Shown here: positions 60,108 to 64,000 of the stretch, one piece after another
How positions within the stretch are numbered: the first letter of the stretch is position 1
Layout of the letters: each line of letters begins with the position of its first letter
Assembly: GCF_902506425.1 (NCBI RefSeq)
Contig: NZ_LR732469.1
Span: 2,470,770 to 2,534,769, forward strand
DNA length: 64,000 nt
From: Novosphingobium sp. 9U
Lineage (GTDB): Bacteria > Pseudomonadota > Alphaproteobacteria > Sphingomonadales > Sphingomonadaceae
Reading direction: 5' to 3'
Position numbers and translations under genes: made by a program
The notes under the pieces: generated by a model
The model's database searches: none
Told to the model about the DNA's origin: nothing
What the model saw: only the letters and a program-made list of their open reading frames with translations

Positions 60108-62201
60108 ATGTGCTCGATCATGGATGCAGCAACGAGCCCCGAGACGAGCGCGGCGCCAGATGCCGCCGGCAAGCCAGCTGAGACGCCACCTCCGCGCCGC
60201 CGGCGGCACTATCTGCGCAACACGGTGCTGATCGTCCTCTTCGCGGTGTTCGCGATCTGGCTGATCCTGTTCATCACCAAGGGCCGCTTCCTGAAAGGGC
60301 CGTTCGAGAGCATCGCTAGCTCATCCGCCGGCCGCAGCGTCAAGGTGGGTGGCGACTTCCAGCTCTACTTCGCACCGCTGCGCATCAAGTTTCTGGCCGA
60401 GCAGATCGACGTCAAGAACCCGCAATGGGCCGGCAGGGCCAGCCTGCTCACCGCCAAGAAGATCGAGGCGCGCATCGCACCGCTCTCGCTGTTGTTCGGG
60501 CGCAAGCACGCCTACACGGTGGAGCTGGTCGACTTCGATGCCGACTTCGAGTGGGACAAGGCTCACAAACGCAATACCTGGACCTTCGGCGATGGCAGCG
60601 GCGGCGAGGCGTTCCAGATGCCACGGATCGACCGCGCCGACGTGAAGGGCACGCGCATCCGCTATCTCGATCCACGCATGCCGCTGCTGGCGAACCTCAA
60701 TGTCGAGCCGATCGTCGCCAAGGACACGCAGATCGGCCAGGCGGTGCAACTGAAGGGCGACGGGCGTTTCCGCACCACGCCATTCCGCCTCACAGCCAGC
60801 CTGCTTTCACCCGATGCGACAGCCAGCGGCGGCGAGAACAAGCTCACCGCGCGGGCCTGGGCTGCGAACGGCGTGATCGACGTGTCCGGAACGCTGCCGT
60901 CGCTGACCGAGTACGAAGGCGTGCCGCTGAAGGTGCGGGCGCGTGGCAAGGACTTGTCCGAGCTGCTCGAGGTGATCGACGTCGCGATCCCGCGGACGCG
61001 CCGCTACGACTTGCGCGCGCAGCTGGTGAACGAGGATCAAGACTACCGCTTCACCGACCTGACCGGCACCTTCGGCCAGTCCGATCTCGCGGGCAAGTTC
61101 ACGATCAAGAACGATGAGCGTTTGCGGCTCGATGCCAACCTGACCACGCGCCGGCTCGACATCATCGATGCCGCCCCGTTCATCGGCTACAATCCCGATA
61201 TCGTCGCCAGCAAGGGCGCGGTCGCAGCCGCATCGGCCACCGGCAACGCCGGCGAGCGCGTGCTGCCCGATGCCGAGCTGCCGGTGGCGATGATGCAGCG
61301 CTTCGATGCCGGGCTCGACTGGAAGATCGCGGTAGTGCGCTCGCGCAACGTGCCGGTTTCCAACATCTCGCTGAAGCTGGCGCTAGAGCGGGGCCGGCTG
61401 GCGCTCTCGCCGCTGACTTTCACGATGGCGCGGGGCGATGTCGCCTCGGACTTCATCTTCAATACGCGGCAGCGGCCCTCGGCGATCAGCTATGACATCC
61501 GCCTGAAGTCGACGCCGATGGGACGGTTGCTGGCGGGCTACGGCGTTGCGGACTCCGGCACGACGGGCACGATCCATGGGCGGATCAAACTGGACGGGCG
61601 GGGCGACACGATCCACGATTCGCTGGCGAGCTCGTCCGGCCGCATTGCCTTTGTCATGCCGCAGGGCACGCTGTGGACGCAGAACGCGCAACTGGCCGAA
61701 CTCGATCTCGGCACGTTCGTCTACAAGATGTTCCAGGGCAAGCTGAAGAAGCCGATCGAGATCAACTGCGGCCTTCTCGCCTTCACCGTGCGCAACGGCA
61801 TCGCGGCGACGGACCCGATCCTGATCGACACCAGCAAGAACGTGATCACAGGCAACGGCGGTTTCAGCTTCGGAACCGAGGCGGTGGATCTAGCATTTCG
61901 CGGCGACGGCAAGAAGTTCAGCCTGTTCTCCGGGCAGTCGCCGGTGGGCATCGGCGGGCACTTCGCAAGCCCGAAGCTCAACGTGATCAGCCCGCAACTG
62001 GTCGGCCGCGCGGGGATCGGGTTGGGCTTGGCGGCCGTGGCCTCGCCCGTTGCCGGTCTGCTGGCCTTTGTGGATGTGGGAGACGCCAAGTCGGCGGCAT
62101 GTGGCCCGGTGCTCGCCGGAGCCAGGGCGACGGCGCAGCGCACCACCAAGGGCAAGCCGCGCGATGACGTGGGCAAGGGGCGGGTGAAGAAGATCGATTG
62201 A
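60108..62201 (+). CDS. AsmA-family protein
   Basis: 697 residues: a short charged cytoplasmic N-terminus, one membrane helix (about 36-57, NTVLIVLFAVFAIWLILF), then a long periplasmic beta-rich domain with AsmA-type repeats and a C-terminal region LDLGTFVYKMFQGKLKKP. AsmA-like proteins bridge inner and outer membranes and move phospholipids. Start ATG 60108 or 60120; neither has a clear ribosome site. Confidence 0.83.
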   Translation: MCSIMDAATSPETSAAPDAAGKPAETPPPRRRRHYLRNTVLIVLFAVFAIWLILFITKGRFLKGPFESIASSSAGRSVKVGGDFQLYFAPLRIKFLAEQIDVKNPQWAGRASLLTAKKIEARIAPLSLLFGRKHAYTVELVDFDADFEWDKAHKRNTWTFGDGSGGEAFQMPRIDRADVKGTRIRYLDPRMPLLANLNVEPIVAKDTQIGQAVQLKGDGRFRTTPFRLTASLLSPDATASGGENKLTARAWAANGVIDVSGTLPSLTEYEGVPLKVRARGKDLSELLEVIDVAIPRTRRYDLRAQLVNEDQDYRFTDLTGTFGQSDLAGKFTIKNDERLRLDANLTTRRLDIIDAAPFIGYNPDIVASKGAVAAASATGNAGERVLPDAELPVAMMQRFDAGLDWKIAVVRSRNVPVSNISLKLALERGRLALSPLTFTMARGDVASDFIFNTRQRPSAISYDIRLKSTPMGRLLAGYGVADSGTTGTIHGRIKLDGRGDTIHDSLASSSGRIAFVMPQGTLWTQNAQLAELDLGTFVYKMFQGKLKKPIEINCGLLAFTVRNGIAATDPILIDTSKNVITGNGGFSFGTEAVDLAFRGDGKKFSLFSGQSPVGIGGHFASPKLNVISPQLVGRAGIGLGLAAVASPVAGLLAFVDVGDAKSAACGPVLAGARATAQRTTKGKPRDDVGKGRVKKID

Positions 62202-62358
62202 TCCCGGCACGCGGGCGGTTTGTTGCATAGCAGCATCACTCCGGCATCAATCCGCAACGGCCCGGAAATTTGTCACACAATGTCACATCGAGTGCGCCTA
62301 GGGGCCCGCCAATACCGTCGCACGAGACGGTCGAATGGTGGGTATAAGGGACATTCGC

Positions 62359-64000
62359 ATGACATCTTACAAGTCACGCCGGGCTCTCGTTCTCGGTCTT
62401 CTCAGCCTGGGTGCGAGCGCGTTGCCGGGGGTCGCCATGGCACAGAACGCTGCAGCCGATGCCGGCACTGCAGCAATTCCCGCCGACAGCGATGCCGGCA
62501 CCGACATTGTCGTCACAGCGCAGCGCCGCCAGGAGCGCCTGACCGACGTTCCCGTCTCGGTCGGCGTCGTGCGCGGCGACGATTACCGCACCTTCACTGC
62601 GGGCGGCGACGACACGCTGCTCGCGCTCTCGGGCCGCGTCCCGGGCCTCTACGCCGAGTCGACCACTGGCCGCATCTTCCCGCGCTTCTACATCCGTGGG
62701 CTGGGCAACATCGACTTCTACCTCGGCGCTTCGCAGCCGGTCTCGATCATCCAGGACGACGTGGTCCTGGAGCACGTTGTGCTGAAGTCCAATCCAGCCT
62801 TCGACGTCGCGCAAGTCGAAGTTCTGCGCGGACCTCAGGGCTCGCTGTTCGGCCGCAACACGACTGCCGGCATCATCAAGTTCGACACCAACCGTCCGAC
62901 TATGGACTTGAACGGCCAGGCATCGATCAGCGTCGGCAGCTATGGCAGCGTCAACCTCGACGCGGGCGTCGGTGGCCCGATCGTGGCCGACAAGATCGCC
63001 GTACGCGCCTCGGTATTCGTGCAGCACCGTGAGGACTACGTCGACAACACCTTCCGCGGCGTCAGCGCCGACGGCACTGTCACACCGATGAAGAACGCCA
63101 TGGGCGGCTTCGACGATCGCAACGTGCGCCTGCAGGTGCTGCTGACGCCGACCGAGAACTTTTCAGTCCTGCTCTCGGGCCACTATCGCGATTACGAGGG
63201 CACCTCGACCCTGTTCCTGCGCGGCGGGCTGGTGAAGGGTTCGAACGACCCGATCGCCCCGCGCAAGTCGGTCGCCTACGACGAGGCGCAGAACAACCCG
63301 CAGGCCTACAAGACCAAGGGCGCCTCGGCGCACGTGACCTGGGACTTCGGCGGCGCGGCGCTGACCTCGATCACCGCCTACGAGACCACCAAGGGCTACA
63401 GCCGCGGCGACACCGACGGCGGCGCGGCGGCGAACTTCCCGGTGAACGGCCTGCCGAACGGCTTCGGCCAGTCACAGGGCCAGATCCGCGACCTCGACCA
63501 GTGGACCCAGGAATTGCGCCTTGCCAGCACCGGCGAAGGTCCGTTCAAGTGGCAGTTCGGCGGCTACTACTTCGACAGCCGCGACACGACCGACTTCTAC
63601 CAGCGCGCATTCTTCTTGACCACCGCCGCGCGGAACCCGAACAACTGGGTGCGCCTGCGCAACACCAACACCTCGTGGGCGGTGTTCGGCCAGGCGAGCT
63701 ATGATCTGACCGACCAGCTGACGCTGACCGCTGGCGCCCGCTACACGAGCGACGACAAGAAGACGCGCCTGCTCAAGGCCAACAACAACCCGACCACGTG
63801 CGTTTCCACCGCGGCGTTCCCCTGCACCGTCAGGCTCAAGGACGAGAAGCCGAGCTGGGACGTCAGCGCGCTCTACAAGGTCAGCCCGGACGTCAGCGTC
63901 TATGCGCGTATCGCCCGTGGCTTCCGCGGCCCGACGATCCAAGGCCGCTCGGCGGTGTTCAGCACGCCGTTCACCACCGCGGACTCGGAAACGATCACGT
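62359..64000 (+). CDS. TonB-dependent receptor, 3' end beyond the window
   Basis: 547 codons read without a stop to the window edge. Signal peptide (ending AMAQN), TonB box (DIVVTAQRR), plug with FYIRGLGNIDF and EVLRGPQGSLFGRNTTAG, then barrel strands. ATG 62359-62361 has TAAGGG at 7 nt. The preceding 157 nt contain two copies of TGTCACA at about 62272-62289. The C-terminal barrel is missing, so no ligand can be suggested. Confidence 0.93.
   Translation, partial: MTSYKSRRALVLGLLSLGASALPGVAMAQNAAADAGTAAIPADSDAGTDIVVTAQRRQERLTDVPVSVGVVRGDDYRTFTAGGDDTLLALSGRVPGLYAESTTGRIFPRFYIRGLGNIDFYLGASQPVSIIQDDVVLEHVVLKSNPAFDVAQVEVLRGPQGSLFGRNTTAGIIKFDTNRPTMDLNGQASISVGSYGSVNLDAGVGGPIVADKIAVRASVFVQHREDYVDNTFRGVSADGTVTPMKNAMGGFDDRNVRLQVLLTPTENFSVLLSGHYRDYEGTSTLFLRGGLVKGSNDPIAPRKSVAYDEAQNNPQAYKTKGASAHVTWDFGGAALTSITAYETTKGYSRGDTDGGAAANFPVNGLPNGFGQSQGQIRDLDQWTQELRLASTGEGPFKWQFGGYYFDSRDTTDFYQRAFFLTTAARNPNNWVRLRNTNTSWAVFGQASYDLTDQLTLTAGARYTSDDKKTRLLKANNNPTTCVSTAAFPCTVRLKDEKPSWDVSALYKVSPDVSVYARIARGFRGPTIQGRSAVFSTPFTTADSETIT

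Noticed and set aside
62220..63032. Arg/His-rich 270-residue plus-strand frame near the right edge
   Set aside because: Out-of-frame shadow of the truncated TonB receptor that starts at 62359 and reads open to the window end.

Overview
The window is GC-rich, densely coded DNA. It most resembles an alphaproteobacterium of the order Sphingomonadales (Novosphingobium/Sphingobium-like). The evidence is four TonB-dependent receptors, an UrcA-family protein, a Rhodobacter-type phospholipid N-methyltransferase, frequent GTG and TTG starts, and genes coupled by 1-8 nt overlaps. This assignment is inferred from gene content. No rRNA, tRNA, CRISPR array, insertion sequence or phage gene was seen.

Layout. 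(1) 1-11801 is a late-stage cobalamin region built around two divergent B12 riboswitches. The minus arm reads btuB, a DUF1636 protein, cobT, an alpha-ribazole phosphatase, cobS, an aminotransferase (cobC/cobD type), cbiB, cobQ and cobU, which runs off the left edge. The plus arm reads an integral membrane protein (candidate cobalt/corrinoid transporter), cobO and cobB. (2) 12243-16041 holds a three-subunit molybdenum aldehyde dehydrogenase (PaoABC type), followed by a convergent serine acetyltransferase, a TetR-type regulator and a class I glutamine amidotransferase. (3) 18751-28292 looks like an organosulfur acquisition island: a sulfonate/taurine-type ABC transporter, an Rrf2 regulator, a rhodanese, a TauD/AtsK dioxygenase, an FMN monooxygenase of the NtaA/DszA family and a TonB-dependent receptor. 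(4) 28453-36192 is an accessory stretch. It contains a DapB-like dehydrogenase, a three-gene operon headed by an isopenicillin-N-synthase-like oxygenase (including a 56-residue small protein), a divergent LysR regulator, a fatty-acid-hydroxylase-type membrane enzyme, a TPR-sulfotransferase and two small secreted proteins.

(5) 36823-50929 is the most interesting part. A long minus-strand operon encodes an ABC transporter, a NikR-like ribbon-helix-helix regulator, two DUF1989 proteins (carboxyguanidine deiminase type), a urea/guanidine carboxylase, an allophanate hydrolase and a secreted beta-propeller protein. A TonB-dependent receptor lies divergently. Three copies of an inverted repeat of the form (N)TATTAC-N14-GTAATA(N) lie before the ABC operon, before the regulator and before the receptor. 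Their geometry is that of a nickel-operon NikR box. In a gapless alignment with my recollection of E. coli NikR, however, the regulator has lost three of the four nickel ligands. I propose a NikR-derived regulator re-purposed for guanidine (or urea) nitrogen acquisition, controlling uptake from outer membrane to catabolism.

(6) 50979-64000 holds a metallo-beta-lactamase-fold hydrolase, a haem-oxygenase-like diiron candidate, small proteins, a membrane-lipid group (phosphatidylserine decarboxylase, a membrane-anchored class III aminotransferase, a small membrane protein and PmtA), a FAD oxidoreductase, an AsmA-like protein and the 5' part of another TonB-dependent receptor.
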